Under the pieces are notes generated by a model. That model made no database searches, was not told the DNA's origin, and saw only the letters and a list, made by a program, of their open reading frames with translations. From NCBI GenBank assembly GCA_949066965.1, contig CARTDA010000017.1, positions 1 through 64,000 of the forward strand: a stretch of 64,000 nucleotides of DNA, written 5' to 3'. Of this stretch, positions 17,509 to 25,958 are shown one piece after another (the stretch's first letter is position 1; each line of letters starts with the position of its first letter). This DNA comes from COE1 sp949066965 (GTDB taxonomy: Bacteria > Bacillota > Clostridia > Lachnospirales > Lachnospiraceae). A program made the position numbers and the translations under genes.

Positions 17509-19794
17509 TTAATAATTCCTCATGGGATTGAAATCAAACTGCACACTGTCCGCGTTCCACTGCATCATGTCAATGTATGTCTCAAGTGCATCCTTAATTT
17601 CCGTAAGCACCTGATAATTCCTGTGCTTGATATAAAAAATGTACCGGAATACATCGTTTATCCTTCCAATTGACGCCTCCGTCGGTCCAATCACCAATGC
17701 AAGTGCGTCACCAGACACTGCCTTTGCCCGTTCTGCAAGTTTCCCTGCATGCCCTGCCCCTGTGACCGCATCCGGCGAAAGGACAAGCACTGCCATCATA
17801 TGCGCTGCCGGCGGGTACATCATCAAGTCACGGTACGTCATTTCCTCCTCATAGAAGCCCTCATAATCCTGATTTGCCGCATGGACAATCGTATAATGCT
17901 CCGGCTGGTAGGTCTGGATGACCACCTCGCCTGGCAGTGCACTTCTTCCTGCCCTGCCTGCCGCCTGCGTGAGAAGCTGGAATGTGCGCTCACCCGCCCT
18001 GTAATCACCTGCATGCAGCGACATGTCCGCCGCCAGAATGCCCACCAGCGTCACTCTTGCAAAGTCATGCCCTTTCACAATCATCTGCGTGCCCACGAGG
18101 ATATCTGCCTCCTCATTGGCAAACTGCGACAATATCTGTTCATAGCTGTCCTTGCTTCTGGTCGTGTCCGCATCCATCCGGAGTACCCGCGCAGCAGGAA
18201 ACTCCTTATGTAAAAGCTCCTCTATCTGCTGTGTTCCCGCCCTGAACCCCAGAATGTACTTCGAGCCGCACTGCGGGCAGCTAGTCACACCCGGCGTCTC
18301 ATAGCCGCAGTAATGGCACACCAGTCTTCCTGCCTTTTTATATTTGTCTGTGTGTTCTGACAGCGAGACATCACAGTGCGGGCATTTCATGACATACCCG
18401 CATGACCTGCATGACACAAATCCGGCATATCCCCTGCGGTTGATAAAAAGCATCGTCTGTTCGCCCTTTTCCAGCCGGTCACCTATGAGCGCATGCAGTC
18501 TCCTGCTGAATATGGAACGGTTTCCAGATTTCAGTTCCTGCCTTAAATCCTCCACATGCACCTGTGGAAGCTGTCCGCCGGCAAGACGCTCTTTCAGTGT
18601 AAAAAGCTTTATCTCACCGTTCTTTGCCTTATGATACGACTCAAGGGACGGCGTCGCCGACCCCAGGACAAGGACGGCATCTTTCATTCGGCAGAGCTCC
18701 GCCGCCGTCTCCCTTGCATGATATTTTGGCATATTTTCACTTTTATAGCTGCCCTCGTGCTCCTCGTCCATAATCACAAGCCCAAGTCTTTCAAACGGCG
18801 TAAACAGTGCCGAACGAGGACCTATCATAATATCAATTTCCCCTTTTGCGGCGCGCACACACTGATCCGAGCGCTCACCCGCCGAAAGCCGCGAATTCAT
18901 GACAGACACTTTTTCACCAAAGCGCTGGTAAAACCGCACAAGCGTCTGGTACGTAAGCGCAATCTCCGGTATCAGGACAATCGCCTGCCTGCCCTCCGCA
19001 ATCACCCTGTCTATCAGTTCCATGTATACTTCCGTCTTTCCACTTCCTGTCACCCCGTGAATCAGATAGGTCTGACGAATCCCCGCCCTGAAATCCGCAG
19101 CAATGCTTTCCACAATCCTTTCCTGGTTTTCAGACAGCTGGTTTTTCGTCTTTTTCTGCCACCCCCGCGCAACATTTTCAGGCAGTGCATTCCGGTATGT
19201 TTCCTCTGACCGAATTTCTATCAACCCTGCCTTTTCCAATGACTGAATTGTCTGTGCCGCAATATTGAGCTTGCCTGTAACCAGCGTATATGGCAGTAAC
19301 GGCTGAATCGATAGAGCCTGCATCAGCCGTGCCTTTGCTGTCTGGTGCTTCCGCCCAAATTCTTCTGCCTTTCCGGCTGCCACCGCTTCGTCTGCCATAC
19401 AGACAATCGTCTTTTTGACAAGCTGCTTTCGCTTCTGCTTCACGGGAAGTACTGTTTTCAGCGCGGAAATCATGGTGGAACCATAGTTTTGCTTCATCCA
19501 CCACGCAAGCCGGATGGAATCAGCCTCCGCACTGACTCCGTCCTTCACAATAGAATGAATTTCCTTTAACAGGCTCTCTTCATACAAGGCGTTGTCAGTA
19601 ATTTCCATCACGTAGCCATGAATCAGTTTGTTTCCCCGCCCAAAGGGGATTGTCACCGCCATCCCTACAGCTATTTTCCCCATTAATCCGTCAGGTATTC
19701 GGTACTGGAACGGTCTGTCAACCTTCTCGTGGGATATATCGACAATAATATTTGCAAATCTGCATGTCATTTGTCCGTCATTTCCTTCTGTCAT
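17509..19794 (-). CDS. priA: primosomal protein N' (replication restart helicase)
   Basis: A 761-aa superfamily 2 helicase that reloads the replisome at stalled forks. The N-terminal 3'-DNA-binding domain (about 1-110) is followed by Walker A GVTGSGKTEVY near residue 248 and DEEH in the DExx position. The zinc-binding block has pairs CRSCGYVMKCPHC and CHYCGYETPGVTSCPQC (about 465-515). Helicase motifs V and VI (GTQMIVKGHDF, QAAGRAGR) are present. The start at 19794 has AGAGGA just upstream; an ATG 8 codons later is an alternative. It follows murE with a short gap. Confidence 0.95.
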   Translation of the reverse strand: MTEGNDGQMTCRFANIIVDISHEKVDRPFQYRIPDGLMGKIAVGMAVTIPFGRGNKLIHGYVMEITDNALYEESLLKEIHSIVKDGVSAEADSIRLAWWMKQNYGSTMISALKTVLPVKQKRKQLVKKTIVCMADEAVAAGKAEEFGRKHQTAKARLMQALSIQPLLPYTLVTGKLNIAAQTIQSLEKAGLIEIRSEETYRNALPENVARGWQKKTKNQLSENQERIVESIAADFRAGIRQTYLIHGVTGSGKTEVYMELIDRVIAEGRQAIVLIPEIALTYQTLVRFYQRFGEKVSVMNSRLSAGERSDQCVRAAKGEIDIMIGPRSALFTPFERLGLVIMDEEHEGSYKSENMPKYHARETAAELCRMKDAVLVLGSATPSLESYHKAKNGEIKLFTLKERLAGGQLPQVHVEDLRQELKSGNRSIFSRRLHALIGDRLEKGEQTMLFINRRGYAGFVSCRSCGYVMKCPHCDVSLSEHTDKYKKAGRLVCHYCGYETPGVTSCPQCGSKYILGFRAGTQQIEELLHKEFPAARVLRMDADTTRSKDSYEQILSQFANEEADILVGTQMIVKGHDFARVTLVGILAADMSLHAGDYRAGERTFQLLTQAAGRAGRSALPGEVVIQTYQPEHYTIVHAANQDYEGFYEEEMTYRDLMMYPPAAHMMAVLVLSPDAVTGAGHAGKLAERAKAVSGDALALVIGPTEASIGRINDVFRYIFYIKHRNYQVLTEIKDALETYIDMMQWNADSVQFDFNPMRNY

Positions 19795-19812
19795 TTTCCT
19801 CTGCTCTCTCTG

Positions 19813-21297
19813 TCATCTGCCACTTTTTATCTCAGCTAATATTTCCTGGATGAGCACCCTCTCATCCATCGGATACTTCACACCCTTAATCTCCTGATAG
19901 TCCTCATGCCCTTTTCCTGCAAGCACGATGATATCTCCTTCCCTGCCATGTGTGATGGCATAGCGGATTGCCTCCTTGCGGTCACATATCTCCACATACT
20001 TACCATCTGTTTTGCCGATTCCGGTCTTGATGTCCGCGATGATATCGAGTGGTTCCTCGTCGCGCGGATTGTCGGAAGTGATGATGGTAAGGTCGGCAAG
20101 CTTTCCGCTGACCTCACCCATCTCGTACCGCCTGAGCCTGGAACGGTTCCCGCCACAGCCGAACAGGCAGACAAGTCGTTTCGGATGATATTCCCTTAAC
20201 GTGGTAAGCAGGCTCTCCAGCGCCATGGCATTGTGCGCATAATCAATCATCAGCGTAAAGTCATCCGATACCCTGACCATCTCAATCCTTCCCTTTACCG
20301 TCGCGCCCACAAGCGCTGCCTTGATGTCCTCCTCCTTCACGCCAAAGTGCCTGCATATCGCAATCGCCGTCAGTGCATTGTACGCGCTGAATTTTCCGGG
20401 AATGTCCGTCTCAATCTCCATGTTGAGCAGCCCGGACACCTGAAAGCGAATCCCGAGGAATCCTTTTCCCGTCACCAGCTCCAAGGCGCTTCCGCGCAAA
20501 TCCGCACACGCGTCAAATCCATACGTCTCAAGCGTGCAGGTATGCCCCTCTGTCACCTGTTTCCAGTGCTTGTCATCACAATTGACAATGCCAACCCTGC
20601 ACTGCCGGAAAAGCATCGCCTTGCACGCGAGATATTCCTCAAAAGATGCATGCTCGTTCGGCCCGATATGGTCCGGCTCAATGTTGGTAAAAATCCCATA
20701 ATCAAAGACAAATCCCTGTGTGCGGTGCATCATGAAGCCCTGCGACGACGCTTCCATCACCACTGCGTCACATCCTGCATCCTTCATCTCGCGGAAGTAC
20801 TTCTGCAGGACAAAGGACTCGGGTGTTGTGTTGGAAGCCGGAATCACCCGGTTTCCTGTAATAATCTCGATTGTCCCCACAAGTCCCACCTTGTACCCTG
20901 CCCTTTCCAGTATGTACTTGACAAAATATGCCGTTGTGGTTTTGCCCTTTGTCCCTGTCACCCCGATAATTTTCATGCTGTCAGCCGGATTGCCAAAATA
21001 ATTGGCAGATATAAATGCCATGGCATATCTGGTGTCTTCGACCTGAATCACGGTAACCTCCCTGTCGCCGGGAAGCTCTACTGCGTGGCTGACTACAAGC
21101 GCAGCTGCTCCCTGGCGCACCGCTTCCGCTGCCGCCGTGTGTCCGTCAAAGTTCGCACCCTTTATACATATAAAAAGACAGTCCTTTGTAATTTTTCTGG
21201 AGTCGTTCACCACCTCAGATATTTCCACATCCGTACTGCCCTTGATGCACTGGTATTCAAAACCGCTCAATAACTCCCTGCACTGATACATATTCAT
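19813..21297 (-). CDS. murE: UDP-N-acetylmuramoyl-tripeptide synthetase (MurE)
   Basis: A 494-aa Mur ligase adding the third amino acid to UDP-MurNAc-L-Ala-D-Glu. The N-terminal domain (NDSRKITKDCLFICIKG) comes first, then the ATP site GVTGTKGKTTTAYF near 108, NTTPES, the central-domain carbamylated-Lys region, and the C-terminal DNPRDEEP near 400. The DNPR motif marks meso-diaminopimelate as the amino acid used, fitting a clostridial wall. I chose the ATG at 21297 because AAGGGGTGTGG precedes it; a more upstream ATG at 21333 adds 12 unrelated residues. It heads the 11-gene operon ending with rpe and sits far from the other mur genes of this window. Confidence 0.93.
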   Translation of the reverse strand: MNMYQCRELLSGFEYQCIKGSTDVEISEVVNDSRKITKDCLFICIKGANFDGHTAAAEAVRQGAAALVVSHAVELPGDREVTVIQVEDTRYAMAFISANYFGNPADSMKIIGVTGTKGKTTTAYFVKYILERAGYKVGLVGTIEIITGNRVIPASNTTPESFVLQKYFREMKDAGCDAVVMEASSQGFMMHRTQGFVFDYGIFTNIEPDHIGPNEHASFEEYLACKAMLFRQCRVGIVNCDDKHWKQVTEGHTCTLETYGFDACADLRGSALELVTGKGFLGIRFQVSGLLNMEIETDIPGKFSAYNALTAIAICRHFGVKEEDIKAALVGATVKGRIEMVRVSDDFTLMIDYAHNAMALESLLTTLREYHPKRLVCLFGCGGNRSRLRRYEMGEVSGKLADLTIITSDNPRDEEPLDIIADIKTGIGKTDGKYVEICDRKEAIRYAITHGREGDIIVLAGKGHEDYQEIKGVKYPMDERVLIQEILAEIKSGR

Positions 21298-21416
21298 CCA
21301 CACCCCTTCATGACTGTACTGACACGCTTCCATTCTGAGGAGCTTTACCAGACAGGTACGTGCCGCACAGGCTGTTCAACCTTATGCTTTATATAAATCT
21401 ATGAACTCTATTCTAA

Positions 21417-21445
21417 AGAATACCATATCCCCCCCCAATTATCAA
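21417..21445 (-). promoter_or_regulatory. sigma-A promoter of the murE-priA operon with a G8 spacer tract
   Basis: On the minus strand TTGATA and TATTCT are 17 bases apart, about 120 bases before the murE start. The spacer contains eight consecutive G's, so a one-base slip would change the promoter spacing. Confidence 0.65.
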
Positions 21446-21487
21446 GAAAAGAAAACGATCATAAGACCGAACAGTAACGTCCAAATC

Positions 21488-22210
21488 AGTACCACCGGCT
21501 TAGCCGGTGGTTTGAGTTTCGCCCTATAAGGGCTCGTTCCCGGCGTTGGAGTCTAAAGACTCGCCGAAAGGTTCGCCAGCCGCAACTTCAATTACCTGCT
21601 TAGCCCCTTGGGCTTATTTTTTCTTGCTTTTGTTTACCGGCTCACCCGTAAACGGGTCTATATACTCTTTCAATGACATTTGGTCATATTCCAAATCTTC
21701 TTTTAATTGATTCCGAATATACTCTTCTATCTTTTTTGCATTTTTTCCTACCGTATCCACATAGTACCCTCTGCACCAGAAGTGTCTATTGCCATATTTG
21801 TATTTGAGATTTGCATGTCTCTCAAATATCATCAGGGTACTTTTTCCCTTTAAGTATCCCACAAAATCTGACACACTCATTTTGGGTGGTATTTCCACCA
21901 ACATATGGACATGATCTGGACAAATTTCTGCCTCGACAATGTTTACTTCTTTGCGCTTGCACAACATACTCAATATATTTGCTATGTCCTGTTTCAGCTC
22001 GCTATATATAATCTTTCTTCTATATTTTGGTGCAAAAACTATATGGTACTTACAATTCCACGTTGTATGTGATAAACTATTATTGTCCATTTGGACTACC
22101 TCCTTTGATTAACAAAACGGTTGGCGAACCTGTTTTTATTATATCAAGGGAGGTTTTTTACACAACGCTAAAGCTATTCCAACCACCCGCAGAGCAGGTG
22201 GTTTATTTGT
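21488..22210 (-). mobile_element. IS200/IS605-family element (tnpA only)
   Basis: One Y1 transposase gene is bracketed by subterminal hairpins of the kind this family uses as ends. CCACCGGC/GCCGGTGG (21492-21510) is on the 3' side and the imperfect CCACC.../...GGTGG (22183-22201) is on the 5' side. Both hairpins are followed by GGTTT. There are no terminal inverted repeats and no target duplication, as expected. The exact cut sites cannot be fixed, so the bounds are approximate. It lies between recJ and murE, upstream of the murE promoter. Confidence 0.7.
21614..22090 (-). CDS. tnpA: IS200/IS605 TnpA, Y1 transposase
   Basis: A 158-aa HUH single-strand transposase. It contains the start pattern HTTWNCKYHIVFAPKYRRKI, the metal-binding HUH motif DHVHMLVEIPP (about 60-70), and the catalytic tyrosine in KKIEEYIRNQ (about 125). 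The length fits full-size family members (130-155) with a short Lys-rich tail. It appears intact. A small hairpin (21602-21615) with a T-run on the minus strand overlaps its stop and may terminate it. No tnpB is present. Confidence 0.92.
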   Translation of the reverse strand: MDNNSLSHTTWNCKYHIVFAPKYRRKIIYSELKQDIANILSMLCKRKEVNIVEAEICPDHVHMLVEIPPKMSVSDFVGYLKGKSTLMIFERHANLKYKYGNRHFWCRGYYVDTVGKNAKKIEEYIRNQLKEDLEYDQMSLKEYIDPFTGEPVNKSKKK

Positions 22211-22492
22211 TCTCCAAAGTTCCGTTTTTCGGATCAGCGAAAAACTCATCAATGGAGAACAGGGCCATGCCCTAACAATACAATAAGAGCCAGGACAAAC
22301 CCGGCTCTTACCGCATATTTTCTTATGAGGGGGGAGATAGTGAGTGCTTCAACTATCTGTATATTACTATACCCGTTAAATGTGTCAAAAATGTGTTTAA
22401 ATCATAAAAATAGAATAATTTTTCTTAACAAACAATAAATCCTGTTAAAATTTAAGCCTTAAGCTCCTTAAAAACAGCCATCCATCATTCCA
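22211..22492. other. gene-free gap between the IS200 element and recJ
   Basis: No gene is seen. The gap holds a nested inverted repeat at 22211-22261 (TTCTCCA...TGGAGAA with an inner GTTTTTCG/CGAAAAAC stem). The likely recJ terminator follows, then an AT-rich stretch. Confidence 0.5.
22285..22309 (-). terminator. probable terminator after recJ
   Basis: Read on the minus strand, AAGAGCC and GGCTCTT form a stem around an 11-base loop, followed by the T-rich ATTGTATTGTT. It is about 180 bases past the recJ stop. Confidence 0.45.
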
Positions 22493-24286
22493 TCACTGAT
22501 AATACCTCATCACCATCTGCAAGGACACATTCCCCCGGTATTCATTGATATCCGGATAGTAAACCACCGATAAAACAATATCCTCTGCTGCCGTCTGTAT
22601 ACCCCTGTGATACAAATTGTCCACTGCCGCCGCGCCATATTTTTCCGCCGCATACGCATCGAATGCCTCGATATCGCCAAAATATATCATTTCATATTTT
22701 TTTCCGCCTTCGTCTGCCACTGTATATTTTCCCACATTGCGGTTCGCGCCGAGCACCCTTCCGCCCACGAAACGGACATTCTTCTGCGCAAACTGCGGTT
22801 TCGGGTTTCCGTTCCCGAAAGGCTCAAGCCTTGCAATCTCCCTGACAAAGCCAATGCTCGCATACGCCATCGGCATCGGCACGTCAATCATCACCTTTTC
22901 CTCAAAGTCCGCATCCGTAAGCGTACAGTTTTCGTTAAGCCTGCGCCGGAACACGTCCACATTCTCCTCCGGCAGGGACAGGCCAGCCGCAAGCTTGTGC
23001 CCTCCATACTTGGTAAACAGCTCCTTGCATTTTGTCATCTCGTCATACATATGAAATGCATCGATTGACCGCCCCGAGCCCTTAACGCCATCCTCCGCCC
23101 TCGTGAGCACGAACACGGGCTTACAGTATTTCTCCCGGATTCTTCCTGCAATAATCCCGGCAAGGCTTTCATGTACCTCGGGCAGATACACGACAAGCAC
23201 CCTGTCCTTGTCAAGCCCGCCATCTTCAATCTGCCTTATGGCTTCCTCAACGCCTTTTAACGTGAGTTCCTTCCTGCTGTCATTCATTGCCTTCAGATCC
23301 CCGGCAAGCACTGCTGCCACTTCCATGTCTTGCGCCTTGAAAAGCTCAAGCGCGTTGGCTGCCGTGTCAAGCCGCCCGGTGGCATTCAGACAGGGTCCAA
23401 GGACAAAACCTATTGTGTATGGTTTTATATGCGCTGCATCCGTCCCTGTCGCCAGCATCAGCGCTTTTAATCCGATATTTCTCGTGTGCTTCATCAGCTC
23501 CATGCCGCTTTTTACAATAATGCGGTTTTCGTCCCTCAGCTCCATCACATCCCCGATTGTCGCAAAAGCCGCAAGCTCAAGCAGCTCCAGTCCAAGTTCC
23601 GACTCCATTGCCTCCCGCCAGTCCATTTCTTCTTTCTTCGCCAGCAGTGCAAGCACAAGCTTGTATGCCACAACTGCGCCGCAAATCTCCGGAAACGGAT
23701 AACCGCAGTCCTCCTGTTTGGGATCCACAACCGCCCTTGCCTCCGGCACCCTGTACTGCCTTACGCCCTCCTTTTCCTCATAGGGCACCTCATGGTGATC
23801 CGTCACTATAACCGTCATTCCAAGGGAATTGGCAAACGCAGTCTGCTCGTATGCCGCAATCCCATTGTCACAGGTAAGTACCGTATCCGTACCCGCATCA
23901 TATGCCTCCTGAATCAGATTTTCGTTCAGTCCATAACCATCGCGTATCCTGTGCGGAATGGCTGTATCTACAGCTGCGCCGCACTTCGACAGGCCGCGGA
24001 ATAAGATATATGTAGAACAAATACCGTCAATATCATAGTCCCCTATAATACGGATGCGTTTCCCCTGCGCTATCTTTTCCAGCAGGATATCCACTGCCCT
24101 GTTCATGTCCTTTAAAAGCCCCGGTGCATACAAATGTTCCCTGGTGCCGTTCAGAAACCTGTCAATATCCTTGTCTTCCACCACATCCCTGTTCCTGATA
24201 ATGCGCGCAAGCACAGGGTCAATATGGTATTTCTGGGAAATGGCATCAAAATCAGCCCTTTTTGCCGCTACCATCCACTTACTCAT
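22493..24286 (-). CDS. recJ: single-stranded-DNA-specific exonuclease RecJ
   Basis: A 597-aa DHH-family 5'-3' exonuclease used in recombination and repair. Motif I is IIGDYDIDGICSTYI (about 80), with LTCDNGI and VTDHHEVPYEE (DHH, about 160) following. DHHA1 carries the GGHKLAAGLSL motif near 443 and a C-terminal OB fold closes the protein. It starts 1 base after the thioesterase stop and is probably co-transcribed with it. The length matches clostridial RecJ. Confidence 0.95.
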   Translation of the reverse strand: MSKWMVAAKRADFDAISQKYHIDPVLARIIRNRDVVEDKDIDRFLNGTREHLYAPGLLKDMNRAVDILLEKIAQGKRIRIIGDYDIDGICSTYILFRGLSKCGAAVDTAIPHRIRDGYGLNENLIQEAYDAGTDTVLTCDNGIAAYEQTAFANSLGMTVIVTDHHEVPYEEKEGVRQYRVPEARAVVDPKQEDCGYPFPEICGAVVAYKLVLALLAKKEEMDWREAMESELGLELLELAAFATIGDVMELRDENRIIVKSGMELMKHTRNIGLKALMLATGTDAAHIKPYTIGFVLGPCLNATGRLDTAANALELFKAQDMEVAAVLAGDLKAMNDSRKELTLKGVEEAIRQIEDGGLDKDRVLVVYLPEVHESLAGIIAGRIREKYCKPVFVLTRAEDGVKGSGRSIDAFHMYDEMTKCKELFTKYGGHKLAAGLSLPEENVDVFRRRLNENCTLTDADFEEKVMIDVPMPMAYASIGFVREIARLEPFGNGNPKPQFAQKNVRFVGGRVLGANRNVGKYTVADEGGKKYEMIYFGDIEAFDAYAAEKYGAAAVDNLYHRGIQTAAEDIVLSVVYYPDINEYRGNVSLQMVMRYYQ

Positions 24287-24287
24287 A

Positions 24288-25028
24288 TCAAAAACCCAAC
24301 CTTTCCGCCGTCATTGAAAGGGTAAATTCAACCAACGCATATATGTCACCGTTTCCATCCTCCAGCGCAGCCTGATGCCGCTGCCCTGCCTTTCTGGCAA
24401 CAGCCATCAGCCGGTCTCCATAGACGGCTGGTTTCCTGTACTCTGCCCGCAGCTCCCTGATTTCTGAGTCTTCCGGAAGCATCTCCATCGCAAGCCTGAC
24501 ATATTGCACATTATTCATATGCAGATTGGAATCAATCTGGTACCTTCTTACCTGAAATTCTTTTTGGGCCACAGTACTGCAGGCTTCATCAAGCAGTGCA
24601 ATCTTCCGTGGTGCATAGTCCATATCCAGTTTTTCTGCCAGTTCATATCCGTCTATCATCTCCTGAGGCGGTTTCACCGGACGGCGTTTGCCGGTGTCAA
24701 TCAGTGTCCATATTGAAGATGCGCTGATAATCCTGTTTCCCTCCGCATCCGTCACCATAAAGTTGCGATAGCCCAGAAAACCCTTAAAATCGTATGGAAA
24801 CGTTGTAATCCTGATTTTCTCATTCAGTGCCGGCCGTCTGTCTATCACAATCTGCCATGAGCTGAGAAGCCACGCAATATTCCTGCCATACAGATAGTCA
24901 ACCGTGATGCTGCCGTTCTCCGCCTCAAAAATCGCCGCGTCCTGAAAACAGTCCAGTATGGCAGGCACTGTCATATGCAGCGCCGCATCGACAACACTAT
25001 ACCCCACATTTATCTCATATGTATACAT
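24288..25028 (-). CDS. acyl-ACP thioesterase
   Basis: A 246-aa double-hotdog thioesterase (Acyl-ACP_TE family) that releases fatty acids from acyl carrier protein. It starts MYTYEINVGYSVVD. The catalytic region is near residue 155-165 (QIDSNLHMNNVQYVRLA) with the conserved NxHxNN pattern. The N-terminal hotdog has ILDCFQDAAIF and ends with SSWQI. I chose the ATG at 25028 because AAAGAGGGATGG lies upstream; the longer frame reads back through a palindromic repeat (25061-25167). It is grouped with recJ. Confidence 0.88.
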   Translation of the reverse strand: MYTYEINVGYSVVDAALHMTVPAILDCFQDAAIFEAENGSITVDYLYGRNIAWLLSSWQIVIDRRPALNEKIRITTFPYDFKGFLGYRNFMVTDAEGNRIISASSIWTLIDTGKRRPVKPPQEMIDGYELAEKLDMDYAPRKIALLDEACSTVAQKEFQVRRYQIDSNLHMNNVQYVRLAMEMLPEDSEIRELRAEYRKPAVYGDRLMAVARKAGQRHQAALEDGNGDIYALVEFTLSMTAERLGF

Positions 25029-25060
25029 CCCATCCCTCTTTCCTGTACTTATCTTTTTCA

Positions 25061-25167
25061 TCGAGCAGGGAAGACATCTCCCCTGCTCGCCGCGCCACCC
25101 ATGCGCCGCCTTAGCGGCATATTTCCATGCGTGCATTATACGCATTGTGCATGGGTCTGCGCATAAA
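25061..25167 (+). repeat. palindromic intergenic repeat R, copy 1
   Basis: In order: CGAGCAGGG/CCCTGCTCG stem; CGCGCC; an arm CCCATG...CATGGG enclosing GCCGCCTTAGCGGC and CATATTTCC; then CTGCGCATAAA. The same order recurs at 31151, 40313, partly at 33284 and at the right window edge. It lies between the TraX-like gene and the thioesterase. Confidence 0.65.
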
Positions 25168-25174
25168 CGGCGCC

Positions 25175-25882
25175 CTACCCCGGCATCCTGTCCAAACAAA
25201 ATCTTATCAGCCCAAACAGCAGCAAATGGACAGGGTAAATCGCATAGAACAAATACTTCATCTGTCTGCCGCGCTCCCCATTATAAAAGTGAATCGGGAT
25301 AAACGCGAGCGGTGCCGTAATTTCATATGCAAATGCACAGATTCCTGCAAGGTTGCGAATCCACTCCTTCATATCCCTCACATAGTAAAACAGAATGATA
25401 AAAAGGACACCCTTCCAGTGGTAATCCACATCTGTCACTTCCCCCGCATATGCCGCCAGAAAAATGACAGAAGCCCTGAGCACAATATACTTTTCTTCGT
25501 ACTGATACCGGAACCTGTCCAGAACCATCAGGGCACACAGCCCGATGCACAGCGTAAAATACACATTCTGCCCATGAGGATAGACTACCTTCCCAAAAAT
25601 CGCCATGTCAAACGGAATCTCTGAAATCACGGCAAACAGAAAACAGTTTCTCAGATACTTTGCCCGGCTCCTCGTATGAAAGAAGCCCTCCACAAGCAGA
25701 AAACAATAAATCGGAAAAGCAATCCTTCCGATTTTTCTCATAATATTGTAAACACCAAAATCGTACCGTGGCAGCAGCCAGTAAACCGATGCCGCAAAGT
25801 GGTCTATCACCATGGTAACGACTGCTATCCACTTGAGTACCGCCGCCGAAATCCCAAACCTCTTCTGTGCCGCCACATTCAT
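25175..25882 (-). CDS. TraX-family membrane protein
   Basis: A 235-aa polytopic membrane protein of the TraX family, named for the F-plasmid pilin N-acetylase but widespread in chromosomes. The family start KWIAVVTMVIDHFAA is followed by GRIAFPIYCFLLVEGFFHT near residue 52 and RNCFLFAVISEIPFD near 78. About seven hydrophobic segments are visible. The function in chromosomes is not established; acyl transfer to a surface substrate is a family guess. The start has GGAGGGGCTGT upstream. It lies between secDF and the thioesterase. Confidence 0.85.
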   Translation of the reverse strand: MNVAAQKRFGISAAVLKWIAVVTMVIDHFAASVYWLLPRYDFGVYNIMRKIGRIAFPIYCFLLVEGFFHTRSRAKYLRNCFLFAVISEIPFDMAIFGKVVYPHGQNVYFTLCIGLCALMVLDRFRYQYEEKYIVLRASVIFLAAYAGEVTDVDYHWKGVLFIILFYYVRDMKEWIRNLAGICAFAYEITAPLAFIPIHFYNGERGRQMKYLFYAIYPVHLLLFGLIRFCLDRMPG

Positions 25883-25918
25883 ACAGCCCCTCCTGCAAAC
25901 CTGTTTCCCCTATACAAA

Positions 25919-25941
25919 TGGCAGGGCACACCGCCCTGCCA
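25919..25941 (-). terminator. terminator after secDF
   Basis: TGGCAGGGC and GCCCTGCCA form a 9-bp perfect stem with a 5-base loop. On the minus strand TTTGTAT follows, 18 bases past the secDF stop. Confidence 0.55.
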
Positions 25942-25958
25942 TACAAATCCAGAAAAAA

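Noticed and set aside
20233..21273. A 346-codon plus-strand open frame opposite murE
   Set aside because: It is a shadow of murE: no ribosome site, Cys/His/Arg-rich composition with no family match, and murE is fully supported on the other strand.
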